45,909 nt of DNA from Streptomyces sp. ISL-87 (GTDB lineage: Bacteria; Actinomycetota; Actinomycetes; Streptomycetales; Streptomycetaceae). Numbering within the stretch: position 1 is the first letter of the stretch; every line of letters starts with the position of its first letter. The position numbers and the translations under genes were made by a program. The notes beneath the pieces were generated by a model. That model was not told where the DNA came from and searched no databases. It worked only from the letters and a program-made list of their open reading frames with translations. Below, piece after piece: positions 31,793-41,100 of this stretch. The DNA is taken from NCBI RefSeq assembly GCF_018614095.1, contig NZ_JAGGOY010000086.1, forward strand, positions 1 through 45,909, given 5' to 3'.

Positions 31793-32986
31793 TCAGCCCT
31801 TGATGCAGATCACCTGCTTGAGCTTGGCCACGACCTCCACCAGGTCGGTCTGCTGGTCGATGACCTGCTCAATCGACTTGTACGCGCCCGGGATCTCGTC
31901 CACGACGCCCGAGTCCTTACGGCATTCCACGCCGCGCGTCTGCTCCGCGAGGTCCCGCGCCGAGAACCGCTTCTTCGCCGCCGTCCGGCTCATCTTCCGA
32001 CCCGCGCCGTGCGAGGCGGAGTTGAAGGACTTCTCGTTCCCGAGGCCCTTCACGATGTACGAGCCCGTGCCCATCGAGCCCGGGATGATCCCGTAGTCAC
32101 CGCTGCCGGCCCGGATCGCACCCTTCCGCGTGACCAGCAGGTCCATGCCGTCGTACCGCTCCTCCGCCACGTAGTTGTGGTGGCAGCTGATCTCCTGGTC
32201 GAAGGAGACCTTCGCCTTTCGGAACTCCTTGCGGATGACCTCCTTGAACAGGCTCATCATCACGGCGCGGTTGTACTTCGCGTACTCCTGCGCCCAGAAG
32301 AGGTCGTTCCGGTAGTCCTGCATCTCCGGGGTCTTCGCGAGGAACACCGCGAGGTCCCGGTCGACCAGGCCCTGGTTGTGCGAGAGGCCCCGAGCCACGT
32401 TGATGTGGAAGTCCGCCAGCTCGTTGCCGATGTTCCGGGAGCCGGAATGCAGCATGAGCCACACCGAACCGGAAGAATCTACGCACACTTCACAAAAGTG
32501 ATTCCCTGCGCCAAGGCTTCCCATTTGCCGCATGGCCCGTTCACGACGGAACTTCACCGCGTCCGCGATGTAGTCGAAGCGCTCCCAGAAGTCCCCGAAC
32601 CCGTTCTCCGGAAAGCCGTACAGCCGCGCCGGGTCCACCGGGTCCCGGTGCATCCCGGCGCCCACGGGGATCGCCTGCTCGATCTTCGACCGCAGCCGGG
32701 ACAGGTCCCCCGGCAGGTCGTTCGCCGTCAGGGAGGTCTTCACCGCCGACATGCCGCAGCCGATGTCGACGCCCACCGCCGCCGGGCAGACCGCGTCCTT
32801 CATCGCGATGACCGAGCCGACCGTGGCGCCCTTGCCGTAATGGACGTCCGGCATGACGGCCAGGCCCTTGATCCACGGGAGGGTCGCGACATTGCGCAGC
32901 TGCTGCATCGCGCGGTCCTCGACCGACGCCGGATCGGTCCACATCCGGATCGGGACCTTCGCCCCGGGCATCTCTACATACGACAT
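31793..32986 (-). CDS. rtcB: RtcB RNA ligase
   Basis: A 397-aa RtcB-type ligase that joins 2',3'-cyclic phosphate or 3'-phosphate RNA ends to 5'-OH ends using GTP and Mn2+. The key elements are GVDIGCGMS (Asp75, Cys77 of the Mn site), LGAGNHFCEV and SGSRNIGN, and the guanylated histidine in SHGAGRKMSR (His326). All are intact, so it should be active. No RtcA or RtcR gene is nearby, so it is not in the typical rtc operon, but that is common in Streptomyces. Confidence 0.95.
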   Translation of the reverse strand: MSYVEMPGAKVPIRMWTDPASVEDRAMQQLRNVATLPWIKGLAVMPDVHYGKGATVGSVIAMKDAVCPAAVGVDIGCGMSAVKTSLTANDLPGDLSRLRSKIEQAIPVGAGMHRDPVDPARLYGFPENGFGDFWERFDYIADAVKFRRERAMRQMGSLGAGNHFCEVCVDSSGSVWLMLHSGSRNIGNELADFHINVARGLSHNQGLVDRDLAVFLAKTPEMQDYRNDLFWAQEYAKYNRAVMMSLFKEVIRKEFRKAKVSFDQEISCHHNYVAEERYDGMDLLVTRKGAIRAGSGDYGIIPGSMGTGSYIVKGLGNEKSFNSASHGAGRKMSRTAAKKRFSARDLAEQTRGVECRKDSGVVDEIPGAYKSIEQVIDQQTDLVEVVAKLKQVICIKG

Positions 32987-33178
32987 AACAGCCTCAATAC
33001 CCCGTTAACCAAAGGAAAGTCTGAATACGCAAAAGCCTCGCTCTTGGTCCCAAACCAGACAGAGGACCGGCGCCAGCACCAGCGTGTGCGATAGACATTG
33101 TGTCCAGCCGCGCCCCAGCCGCGGCAACGCATTTTCCTGACCGTCGGGCGGCCGGCCGGTCGAAGGGAGCCAGTGGAC

Positions 33179-34078
33179 GTGCAGCGCAAGGCGGCGGTAC
33201 GGCGAGTCCGAGTCCGGGTCCGAAGCCGAGTCCTGCCCGGAATCGCGACGCTCATCGCGCTCGCGGCCGGCACGGCCGGGCTCGCCGGGTGCACCAGCGG
33301 CAGCGGCGGCGGGACCACCAGCGACTCGAAGCCCGGCGACACCCCCGTGACCGCGCCCGCCGGGAAGTACCGCAGTCTGCCCTCCCCTTGCAAGGCCGCC
33401 GACGGCAAGCGCCTCAGGGCCATGCTGCCGCCGCCCGACTCCCTCACCAGTGAGCAGCGCGAGAGGCTCTACGTCGGCACCGCGGACACCTCCTACGACG
33501 GCGACCGGCACGTCGGCTGCCGCTGGACCACGCAGACGCCCGGGGAAACCCGGCTGCTCTACGTCGGATTCGAGCGCGTGGTCTCGTACGACCGCACCGC
33601 CGCGAGCGACGACGACAAGGCGCGGCAGGTCTACGTACGGCAGCTGACGGACGCAAAGCTTCCGTTCCCCGGGCCCACCGCGATCCCCAGCCCCACGGCC
33701 AGCCCCACGGCCAGCCCCACCGGCACACGCGCGGCCGGCTCCACGGCCACTCCCGCAGCAGGTACGAGCCCCGCCCCGTCCGCGAGCACCGGCGGCAGCC
33801 CTAGCCCCTCCGGCTCCCCCAGCGCCCCGCCCGAGCTCGGCTCCCGCGTCCTGGAGGACCTCGGCAACGAGGCGTTCCTCGACGACAAGCTGAGCGCGGC
33901 CGGCGCCACGGCGGCACAGGCGCGCAACGTGCGGATTGTGTTCCGCACCTCCAATGTCATCGTCACCGTCGAGTACGGCGTGCAGCCCTCCGCGCCCGGC
34001 GCCGTCCCGCCGAGCACCGAAACCCAGGACAAGGCACGGCAGTTGGCGCAGGCCCTGGCCGAGCGTTTCAGCGACTGA
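33179..34078 (+). CDS. DUF3558 family lipoprotein
   Basis: A ~299-aa lipoprotein: Arg/Val-rich N-terminus, then a hydrophobic LIALAAGTAGLAGC with Cys38 as acylation site. The DUF3558 domain has a first cysteine (LPSPCKAADGKRL) and a second in HVGCRWTTQ, likely a disulfide. Between residues ~160 and 215 a Pro/Ser/Thr/Ala linker (PSPTASPTASPTG) splits it. Start GTG 33179 is about nine bases after GGGAG, while GTG 33173 is too close. DUF3558 proteins are found in actinobacteria and their function is not known. A second family member follows. Confidence 0.82.
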   Translation: MQRKAAVRRVRVRVRSRVLPGIATLIALAAGTAGLAGCTSGSGGGTTSDSKPGDTPVTAPAGKYRSLPSPCKAADGKRLRAMLPPPDSLTSEQRERLYVGTADTSYDGDRHVGCRWTTQTPGETRLLYVGFERVVSYDRTAASDDDKARQVYVRQLTDAKLPFPGPTAIPSPTASPTASPTGTRAAGSTATPAAGTSPAPSASTGGSPSPSGSPSAPPELGSRVLEDLGNEAFLDDKLSAAGATAAQARNVRIVFRTSNVIVTVEYGVQPSAPGAVPPSTETQDKARQLAQALAERFSD

Positions 34079-34200
34079 CCGAGCCCCGGCCGAGGGGGCG
34101 TGCGGGGCCTGCGTGACGGCGCGCACAGCAGCCGGGCGCCGGGTCGGGCTACCGTTGTTCGGGTCCCGCGCCCCCAACGGGCCCGAAACGTGCCCCCGAA

Positions 34201-34236
34201 ACGCGCACCAAAACGCGCACCAAAACGCGCCCCCAA
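34201..34236 (+). repeat. Three 12-bp units ACGCGCACCAAA before the second DUF3558 gene
   Basis: Two exact 12-bp copies and a third degenerate copy end 27 bases before the ATG of the downstream DUF3558 gene. No role can be assigned. Confidence 0.8.
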
Positions 34237-34262
34237 GAAGACCCTCAACGTCTGAAGGAACC

Positions 34263-35033
34263 ATGCACCGATCAGCCTCGCGCCTCACCCGCGTTCTCGC
34301 CTGCGCAGCCGTCCCGGTGATCCTCACCGTCGCCGGATGCTCGTCCGACTCGGGCAAGGACTCGGGCTCGGACAACGGCAAGAAGTCCGGTTCGTCCTCG
34401 TCCTCCTCCACCAAGCCGAAGGCGAAGCCGTCGGCCGCCCTGGAGAAGGCCGCGTACGCCACGCTGCCGGACCCGTGCAAGACGCTCCAGGAGGAGAGCA
34501 TCGAGACGCTCGTCCCGGAGGCGAAGGACAAGAGCGGTACGGCGACCAAGTCGAACGACCTGGCCAGCCGCGCCAGCTGCTCCTGGAACGGTCTGGACGA
34601 GGACGGCCTGAAGGGCTCGAAGTACCGCTGGCTCTCGATCTCGCTGATCCGCTACGACTCGCACGCCTCGCTCGGCAGCGGCAACAAGCGCGCCACCGAC
34701 CAGTACAACAAGCAGGTCGAGGCGGCGAAGACGGCCGAGGGCGCGCACGACCTGAAGGCGGACCCGGCGGGCGGGATCGGCGACGAGGGCACGGCGGTCA
34801 TCTACGGCGTGAAGAAGGACGTCGAGTTCTTCAACACCACGCTCGTGGTGCGCACCCAGAACGTGGTCGTCACGGTCGACTACAACGCCGCCTCCTACGA
34901 GGGCGCCGAAGCCCCGGACCAGGCGAAGCTGCTGGAGAACGCCATTGCGGCGGCCAAGGAGACCGTTGCCTCGGTCGACGCGGCGAACAAGCAGGAGTCG
35001 CCGAAGCCTGAGCAGTCGCCCTCCGCGCAGTAG
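34263..35033 (+). CDS. DUF3558 family lipoprotein, second copy
   Basis: A 256-aa lipoprotein with signal peptide and lipobox LTVAGC (Cys26), followed by a Ser/Lys/Asp-rich spacer (SSDSGKDSGSDNGKKSG). The mature part carries DPCKTLQ and RASCSWNG, the two DUF3558 cysteines, and a helical C-terminal half. It is a diverged paralogue of the preceding gene, same strand, 184 bases apart. ATG 34263 follows GAAGGAA. Function unknown. Confidence 0.86.
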   Translation: MHRSASRLTRVLACAAVPVILTVAGCSSDSGKDSGSDNGKKSGSSSSSSTKPKAKPSAALEKAAYATLPDPCKTLQEESIETLVPEAKDKSGTATKSNDLASRASCSWNGLDEDGLKGSKYRWLSISLIRYDSHASLGSGNKRATDQYNKQVEAAKTAEGAHDLKADPAGGIGDEGTAVIYGVKKDVEFFNTTLVVRTQNVVVTVDYNAASYEGAEAPDQAKLLENAIAAAKETVASVDAANKQESPKPEQSPSAQ

Positions 35034-35080
35034 GCCGTACGCTGTGCCTGCCGTAGCTCAATAAGGGGAGGGGATCGCGG

Positions 35081-36559
35081 GTGGCCGCGATGCAGCTGAC
35101 TCGTACGCACCGGATACTCATCGGTGTCGTGGTCGCCGGAGCCGTGGTCATCGCGGGGATCGGTTTCGCGGGATCGTATGCCGCCGTGCGCGCGCTGGCG
35201 CTGCAGAAAGGCTTCGGCAGCTTCTCGCTGGTGTTCCCGATCGGCATCGACGCGGGCATCTGCGTCCTGCTGGCGCTGGACCTGCTGCTGACGTGGATAC
35301 GGATACCGTTCCCGCTGCTGCGCCAGACGGCGTGGCTGCTGACCGCGGCGACGATCGCGTTCAACGGTGCCGCGGCGTGGCCGGATCCGCTCGGTGTCGG
35401 CATGCACGCCGTGATCCCGATCCTGTTCGTGGTCACCGTCGAGGCGGCCCGGCACGCGGTGGGCCGGATAGCGGACATCACCGCGGACCGGCACATGGAG
35501 GGCGTCCGCATCACCCGCTGGCTGCTCTCCCCGGTGCCCACGTTCAAGCTGTGGCGCCGGATGAAGCTGTGGGAGCTGCGCTCCTACGAGCAGGCGGTCG
35601 GCATGGAACAGGACCGGCTGATCTACCAGGCCCGCCTTCAGGCCCGGTACGGCCGTAACTGGCGCCGCAAAGCCCCGGTGGACGCGCTGATGCCGCTGCG
35701 CCTGGCGCGGATCGGCGTACCGCTGTCCCAGACGGCGCCCGAGGGGCTGGCGGCGGCGGGCATCGACCCGGCGCTGCTGCCCCCGGCCGCCGCCGCTCTG
35801 GCCGCCGCCGCTCCGGCCGCGGACCCCGGAATGGTGCAGATGCAGGCGCAGGTGCACGCGCAGGTGCAGGCCCCGGCGCTGACGGCCGCCGAGCCGGCCC
35901 AGGGCCACCCGCAGCACGTGCAGCAGCCGCACGAGCAGTCGCACGCGTCGCACGCGCAGCAGCAGCCCCAGCAGTACGCCCAGCAGCACCCGCAGCCGCT
36001 GCCCGGCGGCGCGGCGGCCCAGGCCGTGGCCCATGCCGAGGCCCAGGCGGCGGCCGCCGCCCAGGCCCTCGCGTACGCCCAGGCTCAGGCACCCTTCGCC
36101 GTGGACCCGACCGCCATGCCGGCGGCCCACAACAGCGCGTGGTTCGCCGCGCCCCTGGCCCCGCAGGCCGCGTACGAGGGCGGCTACAACCCCCAGTACG
36201 TCGAGGGACTGGAGCCCACCCCGGTGATGCCCCCGGCGGGCCCCGGTCCGGACGAGGGGTTTCAGGAGGTCCCGCAGCAGGAGCTCCCGGTTCCGGCCGC
36301 CCGCGAGGAACGCGGGGAACACGAGGAGGATGCCGCGGACTCCGGCTTCGACGAGGTCAAGTTCGCGGAGGCGGCCTACGAGGTGTTCCGCTCGTACCTC
36401 GACGAGCACGCCGACTTCCCGACCCCGGAGCAGGTGGACATACACCTCTCGGACCGTCACGGGATCGTGCACCCGCGCAGCTCCTCGATGATCCGCAAGC
36501 TCATGCCGGGTCTGAAGCAGCGCTACCAGCGCGACCTGGAGAACGAGCACATCGCGTAA
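35081..36559 (+). CDS. DUF2637 protein (SpdB-like membrane + DNA-binding-like tail)
   Basis: A 492-aa protein with four N-terminal helices (residues ~10-120: ILIGVVVAGAVVIAGIGFAG to VIPILFVVTVEAAR) typical of DUF2637, a domain also found in the SpdB spread proteins of Streptomyces conjugative elements. A region of Gln/His/Ala repeats (residues ~245-340: QMQAQVHAQVQAP, HAQQQPQQYAQQH) connects to an HTH-like C-terminus (VFRSYLDEHADFPTPEQVDIH). No other transfer genes are near, so this is a chromosomal member of unknown role. The GTG 35081 start follows GGGGAGGGG by seven bases. Confidence 0.82.
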   Translation: MAAMQLTRTHRILIGVVVAGAVVIAGIGFAGSYAAVRALALQKGFGSFSLVFPIGIDAGICVLLALDLLLTWIRIPFPLLRQTAWLLTAATIAFNGAAAWPDPLGVGMHAVIPILFVVTVEAARHAVGRIADITADRHMEGVRITRWLLSPVPTFKLWRRMKLWELRSYEQAVGMEQDRLIYQARLQARYGRNWRRKAPVDALMPLRLARIGVPLSQTAPEGLAAAGIDPALLPPAAAALAAAAPAADPGMVQMQAQVHAQVQAPALTAAEPAQGHPQHVQQPHEQSHASHAQQQPQQYAQQHPQPLPGGAAAQAVAHAEAQAAAAAQALAYAQAQAPFAVDPTAMPAAHNSAWFAAPLAPQAAYEGGYNPQYVEGLEPTPVMPPAGPGPDEGFQEVPQQELPVPAAREERGEHEEDAADSGFDEVKFAEAAYEVFRSYLDEHADFPTPEQVDIHLSDRHGIVHPRSSSMIRKLMPGLKQRYQRDLENEHIA

Positions 36560-36599
36560 GACGTAAGACGTAAGGCGCCATGCGCCACGCGCCACGCGG

Positions 36600-36633
36600 A
36601 AGGGCCCGCACCCCCCGAGGGGTGCGGGCCCTT
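36600..36633. terminator. Bidirectional terminator between DUF2637 gene and lysS
   Basis: AAGGGCCCGCACCCC (36600-36614) pairs with GGGGTGCGGGCCCTT (36619-36633) around a four-base loop. Genes converge on it from both sides. Confidence 0.85.
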
Positions 36634-36647
36634 TCACATACCCGGAA

Positions 36648-38375
36648 TCAGGCGGCCAGCAGCTTGCGCACCCGGTCCGCCCCCACCGCCAGCAGCAGCG
36701 TGGGCAGCCGCGGCCCGGTCTCCCGGGTCACCAGCAGCCGGTACAGCAGCGCGAAGAAGGTCCGCTGCGCCACCTTCAGCTCCGGCGTCGGCTTGGCGTC
36801 GGGCTCCAGCCCCGCCATCACCTTCGGCACGCCGTAGACGAGCGTGGTCAGCCCGTCGAGCGACCAGTGCGAGTCGAGCCCGTCCACCAGACGCCGCAGG
36901 GACTCGCGCCCCTCGTCGTCCAGCGACGACAGCAGCTCCACGTCCGGCTCCTCGCGCACCAGCGTGCGCTGGTCGGCGGGCACCTGCGTGGTGATCCAGT
37001 TCTCGGCGCGGTCCAGGCGCGGCCGTACCTCGTCGAGCGAGGTCAGCGGCTGCGACGGGTCCAGGTCGGTCAGGATCCGCAGCGTCTGCTCGTCGTGCCC
37101 GGCGGTGATGTCGGCCACCGAGGCGAGCGTCCGGTACGGCATCGGCCGCGGGGTGCGCGGCAGCTCGCCGGCGGCGGTCCGCACGGCGCGCGTGTGCGCG
37201 GCGGCGTCGGCCGGCAGCACGGAACCGTCCGCGACCTTGGACTCCAGCTTGTCCCACTCGTCGTAGAGACGCTGGATCTCCTGGTCGAAGGCGATCTTGA
37301 AGGACTGGTTCGGGCGGCGGCGCGCGTACAGCCAGCGCAGCAGCTGCGGCTCCATGATCTTCAGCGCGTCGGCCGGGGTCGGGACCCCGCCCCTGCTCGA
37401 CGACATCTTGGCCATGCCGCTGATGCCGACGAACGCGTACATCGGGCCGATCGGCTGCTCGCCGCCGAAGATGTGCACGATCTGCCCGCCGACCTGGAAG
37501 GACGACCCGGGTGAGGAGTGGTCCACACCCGACGGCTCGAAGATCACGCCCTCGAAGGCCCAGCGCATCGGCCAGTCGACCTTCCAGACCAGCTTGCCGC
37601 GGTTGAACTCGTTGAGCTTGACCGTCTCGGTGTACTCGTCCTCGGTGCAGACGTAGGTCAGCTCGGTCGTCTCGTCGTTGTACGAGGTGACCTTGGTGAA
37701 GTCCTTGCCGCACTCGCCGCAGTACGGCTTGTACGGGAAGTACCCGCCCTCGGCGCTGCTGCCGTCGTCCTCGGCGGCCGCGCCGGAGCCCTCGGCGGCC
37801 TCCAGCTCGGCCTCGTCGACCGGCTTCTGCTGCGGCTTCTTACCGCCCGGCTTCTGCTTCGTGCGGTACTGGTCCAGTACGGCGTCGATGTCGCCGCGGT
37901 GCTTCATCGCGAACAGCACCTGCTCGCGGTAGGCGCCGCTCGTGTACTGCTCGGTCTGGCTGATCGGGTCGTACTCGACGCCCATCTCGGCCAGTGCCTC
38001 GACGAACGCGGCCTTGAAGTGCTCGGCCCAGTTCGGGTACGCGGAACCGGCCGGGGCGGGCACGGAGGTCAGCGGCTTGCCGATGTGCTGCGCCCACGAC
38101 TCGTCGATGCCGGGGACACCGGCGGGCACCTTCCGGTACCGGTCGTAGTCGTCCCAGGAGATGAGGTGGCGGACCTCAATGCCCCGGCGGCGGATCTCGT
38201 CCGCGACCAGGTGCGGGGTCATGACCTCGCGGAGGTTGCCCAGGTGAATCGGGCCGGAGGGGGAGAGTCCGGACGCGACGACGACAGGTTTGCCGGGTGC
38301 TCGGCGCTCCGCCTCGGCGATGACCTCGTCCGCGAAACGGGAGACCCAGTCGGTCTCGGTGCTGCTCTGAGCCAC
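36648..38375 (-). CDS. lysS: Lysyl-tRNA synthetase, class I
   Basis: A 575-aa class I LysRS, the type otherwise found in archaea, spirochaetes and alphaproteobacteria rather than most bacteria. The HIGH-like motif is PIHLGN (residues 42-47) and the KMSKS motif is KMSSS (322-326). Zinc-binding CGECG is at 218-222. An acidic/Lys-rich insertion (residues ~172-210: KQKPGGKKPQQKP, EGSGAAAEDDGSS) separates the catalytic domain halves. The GTG 38375 is preceded by GAAGGA. It is divergent from argS, as is common in Streptomyces. Confidence 0.94.
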   Translation of the reverse strand: MAQSSTETDWVSRFADEVIAEAERRAPGKPVVVASGLSPSGPIHLGNLREVMTPHLVADEIRRRGIEVRHLISWDDYDRYRKVPAGVPGIDESWAQHIGKPLTSVPAPAGSAYPNWAEHFKAAFVEALAEMGVEYDPISQTEQYTSGAYREQVLFAMKHRGDIDAVLDQYRTKQKPGGKKPQQKPVDEAELEAAEGSGAAAEDDGSSAEGGYFPYKPYCGECGKDFTKVTSYNDETTELTYVCTEDEYTETVKLNEFNRGKLVWKVDWPMRWAFEGVIFEPSGVDHSSPGSSFQVGGQIVHIFGGEQPIGPMYAFVGISGMAKMSSSRGGVPTPADALKIMEPQLLRWLYARRRPNQSFKIAFDQEIQRLYDEWDKLESKVADGSVLPADAAAHTRAVRTAAGELPRTPRPMPYRTLASVADITAGHDEQTLRILTDLDPSQPLTSLDEVRPRLDRAENWITTQVPADQRTLVREEPDVELLSSLDDEGRESLRRLVDGLDSHWSLDGLTTLVYGVPKVMAGLEPDAKPTPELKVAQRTFFALLYRLLVTRETGPRLPTLLLAVGADRVRKLLAA

Positions 38376-38496
38376 GACACGTCCTTCTATCTCGAATGCT
38401 GGCTTCAGCCATTCTCCCAGACGTAACAAGCCGCTCCGGGGTTGTTTTCTCCCGCGAAACGGATGGCACCCGCATGGGATACTCACCACTTGTCGG

Positions 38497-38520
38497 AACA
38501 ACCAAGTGAACAACCAAGTG
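38497..38520 (+). repeat. Tandem 12-bp repeat AACAACCAAGTG upstream of argS
   Basis: Two exact copies at 38497-38508 and 38509-38520, 36 bases before the argS start. CACTTG (38487-38492) upstream is complementary to CAAGTG of the first copy, so part can form a hairpin in the leader. Confidence 0.75.
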
Positions 38521-38555
38521 CAACCGCACCCGCAACCTCACAGGAACGGCAGCTC

Positions 38556-40340
38556 ATGGCCTCGGTCCCTTCCCTCGCTTCCTCCGTCAATCAGCGCGTC
38601 GCGGACGCCCTCGCCTCCGCCCTGCCGGAGGCCGGTGCCGCCGACCCGCTGCTGCGACGAAGCGACCGGGCCGACTTCCAGGCCAACGGCATCCTGGCGC
38701 TCGCGAAGAAGGCCAAGGCCAACCCGCGCGAGCTGGCGACGACCGTGGTCGAGGCCATCCCCGCCGGTGACGGGGACGACCTGATCAAGGACATCGAGGT
38801 CTCGGGCCCCGGCTTCCTCAACATCACCGTCTCCGACCGGGCGATCATCGAGACCCTGGCCGCGCGCGCCGGCGACGACCGCCTGGGCGTCCCGTACGCC
38901 GAGAAGCCGGGCATCACGGTGGTCGACTACGCGCAGCCGAACGTGGCCAAGGAGATGCACGTCGGCCACCTGCGGTCCGCCGTGATCGGTGCGGCGATGG
39001 TCCAGATCCTGGAGTTCACGGGCGAGAAGGTGGTCCGCCGCCACCACATCGGCGACTGGGGCACCCAGTTCGGCATGCTCATCCAGTACCTGATCGAGCA
39101 CCCGCACGAGCTGGACCACAAGGCCGCGGACGAGTCGGTGGAGGTCTCCGGCGAGGAGGCCATGTCCAACCTGAACCGGCTGTACAAGGCCTCGCGCGCG
39201 CTCTTCGACTCCAACGAGGAGTTCAAGACGCGTGCCCGCGCCCGGGTCGTCGACCTCCAGGCCGGCGAGAAGGAGACCCTGGCCCTGTGGCAGCGGTTCG
39301 TGGACGAGTCGAAGATCTACTTCTACTCCGTCTTCAACAAGCTGGACATGGACATCCAGGACCCGGACGTGGTCGGCGAGTCCGGCTACAACGACATGCT
39401 GGTCGAGACCTGCAAGCTGCTGGAGGACTCGGGCGTCGCCGTCCGCTCCAACGGCGCTCTGTGCGTGTTCTTCGACGAGTACAAGGGTCCCGACGGCAAC
39501 CCGACCCCGCTGATCGTCCAGAAGTCGGACGGCGGCTTCGGCTACGCCGCGACCGACCTGTCGGCGATCCGCGACCGCGTCGGCAACCTGAACGCGAACA
39601 CGCTCATCTACGTGGTGGACGCCCGCCAGTCCCTCCACTTCAAGATGGTCTTCGAGACGGCCCGCCGCGCCGGCTGGCTGAACGGCGACGTCGAGGCCGT
39701 CCAGCTGGCCTTCGGCACGGTGCTCGGCAAGGACGGCAAGCCGTTCAAGACCCGTGAGGGCGAGACCGTCCGCCTGGTCGACCTCCTCAACGAGGCGGTG
39801 GAGCGCGCGACGGCCGTCGTCCGGGAGAAGAGCGAGAAGATCGGCCTCAGCGAGGACGAGATCGTCTCCAACGGCCAGTACGTCGGTATCGGCGCGGTCA
39901 AGTACGCGGACCTGTCGACCTCGGCCGGCCGCGACTACAAGTTCGACCTGGACCAGATGGTCTCCCTTACCGGTGACACGTCCGTGTACCTCCAGTACGC
40001 GTACGCCCGTAACCGGTCGATCCTGCGCAAGGCGGGCGAGGCCAGGCCGGTCGCGCACGCGGAGCTGGAGCTGGCCCCGGCGGAGCGCGCGCTGGGCCTG
40101 CACATCGACCAGTTCGGCGAGGTCATCGCGGACGCGGCGGCCGAGCACGCCCCGCACAAGGTGGCGGCGTACCTCTTCCAGCTGGCCACGCTCTACTCGA
40201 CCTTCTTCGACCAGTGCCCGGTCCTGAAGGCCGACACGGCGGAGCAGATGGAGAACCGCCTCTTCCTGTGCGACCTGACCGCCCGCACCCTCACCAAGGG
40301 CATGTCCCTCCTGGGCATCCGCACTCCCGAGCGCCTCTGA
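38556..40340 (+). CDS. argS: Arginyl-tRNA synthetase
   Basis: A 594-aa class I ArgRS. The HIGH motif is HVGH (135-138) in AKEMHVGHLRSAVIG; the usual NIGDWG motif is HHIGDWGTQFG. N-terminal RNA-binding domain occupies the first ~110 residues and a DALR anticodon-binding domain the C-terminus (VSLTGDTSVYLQYAYARNRSI, interrupted, then AAYLFQLATLYSTFF). No canonical KMSKS is needed in this family. It ends in a strong terminator. Start ATG 38556 is preceded by AGGA ten bases upstream. Confidence 0.96.
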   Translation: MASVPSLASSVNQRVADALASALPEAGAADPLLRRSDRADFQANGILALAKKAKANPRELATTVVEAIPAGDGDDLIKDIEVSGPGFLNITVSDRAIIETLAARAGDDRLGVPYAEKPGITVVDYAQPNVAKEMHVGHLRSAVIGAAMVQILEFTGEKVVRRHHIGDWGTQFGMLIQYLIEHPHELDHKAADESVEVSGEEAMSNLNRLYKASRALFDSNEEFKTRARARVVDLQAGEKETLALWQRFVDESKIYFYSVFNKLDMDIQDPDVVGESGYNDMLVETCKLLEDSGVAVRSNGALCVFFDEYKGPDGNPTPLIVQKSDGGFGYAATDLSAIRDRVGNLNANTLIYVVDARQSLHFKMVFETARRAGWLNGDVEAVQLAFGTVLGKDGKPFKTREGETVRLVDLLNEAVERATAVVREKSEKIGLSEDEIVSNGQYVGIGAVKYADLSTSAGRDYKFDLDQMVSLTGDTSVYLQYAYARNRSILRKAGEARPVAHAELELAPAERALGLHIDQFGEVIADAAAEHAPHKVAAYLFQLATLYSTFFDQCPVLKADTAEQMENRLFLCDLTARTLTKGMSLLGIRTPERL

Positions 40341-40419
40341 CGGCACCCGGGACCGGGGACCTGACACCCGGGCCCCGGCCCCGGGCCCCGGGCCCCGGCA
40401 CCCGGCACCGCACGCGAGC

Positions 40420-40460
40420 ACGGCCCCGCCCCCGGCATTCACTGCCGGGGGCGGGGCCGT
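40420..40460 (+). terminator. Terminator of argS
   Basis: An 18-base stem starting ACGGCCCCGCCCCC (40420 on) pairs perfectly with the sequence ending GGGGGCGGGGCCGT (40460), with a five-base loop TTCAC. It is 80 bases past the argS stop. Confidence 0.88.
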
Positions 40461-40575
40461 TCGCTGAGTAATACCTAAGTAGCACGCCGAGGTTGATACC
40501 TGCGCGTGAAGACGTACGACGGTGCGGAAAGAGACCCTGGCGGTGAGGAAAAACCACCACTCGGGGGAGACAGCG

Positions 40576-41079
40576 ATGAGCATCCGGTCCGCACAAGCCA
40601 CTGACACCACCCTGAACGCGCCCGTCGGGGCGGCGCGCTGGGCCGCGCCACTGCGCGCCGACACGTGGCGTCGCGTCGGCTACGCCTTCCTCGCGCTGCC
40701 CGTCTCGGCCGTCTGCCTGGTGGCCACTCTGCTCGGCCAGGGGCGTACCGCGTCCCGTATACGCCGGCGCCTCGAAGGCGCGTTGCTGCCGGGCGCCACG
40801 CCTGCGCAGACCCGCCCCGGCGCCCTCGCGGCCGCCAAGCGACTGCTGCTCGGCATACCGCTGGAGCTGGCGGCGTTCATCGTGGTCGCCTACTCGGCCT
40901 TCAACACCGTCCGCAATCTCGGCTACCCCATCTGGTACGGCGACACGGACTACCACCAGGCGTGGGGCGGCCCGACGCTGGGCGGGGTGTGGGCGGTGCA
41001 TTCGCTGGGCTGGCTGGCCTGCCTGTACGTGATCCTGTGGCTCATACGCGGCCTGACGCACGCCCGGCAGTCCCTCTGA
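40576..41079 (+). CDS. Membrane sensor-domain protein (PF13796-like)
   Basis: A 167-aa protein similar to the sensor domain at the N-terminus of Streptomyces sensor kinases: LRADTWRRVGYAFLALPVSAV, then LLLGIPLELAAFIVVAYS and WGGPTLGGVWAVHSLGWL. It has four membrane helices but no kinase domain follows, so it is a stand-alone or truncated sensor. The ATG 40576 follows GGGGGAG by six bases. Confidence 0.8.
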   Translation: MSIRSAQATDTTLNAPVGAARWAAPLRADTWRRVGYAFLALPVSAVCLVATLLGQGRTASRIRRRLEGALLPGATPAQTRPGALAAAKRLLLGIPLELAAFIVVAYSAFNTVRNLGYPIWYGDTDYHQAWGGPTLGGVWAVHSLGWLACLYVILWLIRGLTHARQSL

Positions 41080-41100
41080 CGTACACGGTGGCCCGGCGGC

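Noticed and set aside
38538..40664. 708-codon minus-strand frame opposite argS
   Set aside because: Antisense of argS; Val/Leu/Arg-biased and without family similarity.
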